NCBI GenBank assembly: GCA_027069385.1
Contig: JALXER010000074.1
Coordinates: 1 to 21,668, forward strand
Direction: 5' to 3'
Origin: Paracoccaceae bacterium
GTDB taxonomy: Bacteria; Pseudomonadota; Alphaproteobacteria; Rhodobacterales; Rhodobacteraceae
Length of the DNA: 21,668 bases
The first letter of the stretch is position 1, and each line of letters begins with the position of its first letter. This document shows positions 21,648 to 21,668 of the stretch, in pieces. Both the position numbers and the translations under genes were made by a program. The notes under the pieces were generated by a model. It did not search any database. It was given only the letters and a program-made list of their open reading frames with translations, and was not told the DNA's origin.

Positions 21648-21668
21648 GTTGCGACACCATGGCCTCAC

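Noticed and set aside
1..21668. CRISPR array, tRNA, rRNA, insertion sequence or prophage
   Set aside because: No regularly spaced repeats, no cloverleaf or rRNA-like segment, and no transposase, integrase or phage protein in any frame inspected.

Overview
The window looks like a chromosomal segment of an alphaproteobacterium of the Rhodobacterales (Roseobacter-type) group. The basis is a GC-rich composition (about 60% by eye), the protein sequences themselves, frequent GTG and TTG starts, and a small secreted protein of a kind I associate with that order. This is inference, not a database result. I see no tRNA, rRNA, CRISPR array, transposase or integrase. No gene-free stretch exceeds 300 bases; the longest is the divergent promoter region 17633-17890.

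Layout. (1) 1-1529, minus: start of glcE and complete glcD, subunits of glycolate oxidase. (2) 1578-3209: a minus-strand membrane-anchored hypothetical, then a small secreted protein and a DUF599 membrane protein on plus, with a repeat-rich divergent promoter region at 2025-2213. (3) 3172-4938, minus: an unusual 588-residue fusion of a sulfotransferase-like domain and a GT90/CAP10-like domain, lying just downstream of malG. (4) 4970-12490: an alpha-glucoside/maltose utilisation locus. The minus operon is GH13 alpha-glucosidase, malE, malF, malG. The divergent plus operon is a LacI-type regulator and a MalK-type ATPase. Two LacI-type operators sit on the promoters between the two operons. (5) A perfect 54-bp palindrome (12523-12576) separates the ATPase from the convergent next locus. 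(6) 12599-17632, minus: periplasmic binding protein, fused double permease, ATPase and a Cof-type HAD phosphatase. (7) 17891-21162, plus: OmpR-type response regulator and a hybrid histidine kinase, divergent from the binding-protein gene. (8) 21192-21581: a DUF1801 protein, followed by two tandem hairpins.

How the genes work together. In the mal locus, MalEFGK would import maltose or related alpha-glucosides, the GH13 enzyme would release glucose in the cytoplasm, and the LacI repressor would control both divergent operons. In the second locus the transporter belongs to the FbpABC/AfuABC family, usually annotated as iron(III) uptake. The binding protein shows no Tyr-Tyr pair where I would expect the ferric ligands, and carries Glu-His-Asp plus a later Glu, as I recall for the hexose-phosphate binder AfuA. 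With a sugar-phosphatase-type HAD gene abutting the ATPase gene and a two-component system next door, the best hypothesis is sensing, import and dephosphorylation of a phosphorylated sugar or similar organophosphate. That is the most interesting functional system in the window, followed by the sulfotransferase-GT90 fusion.
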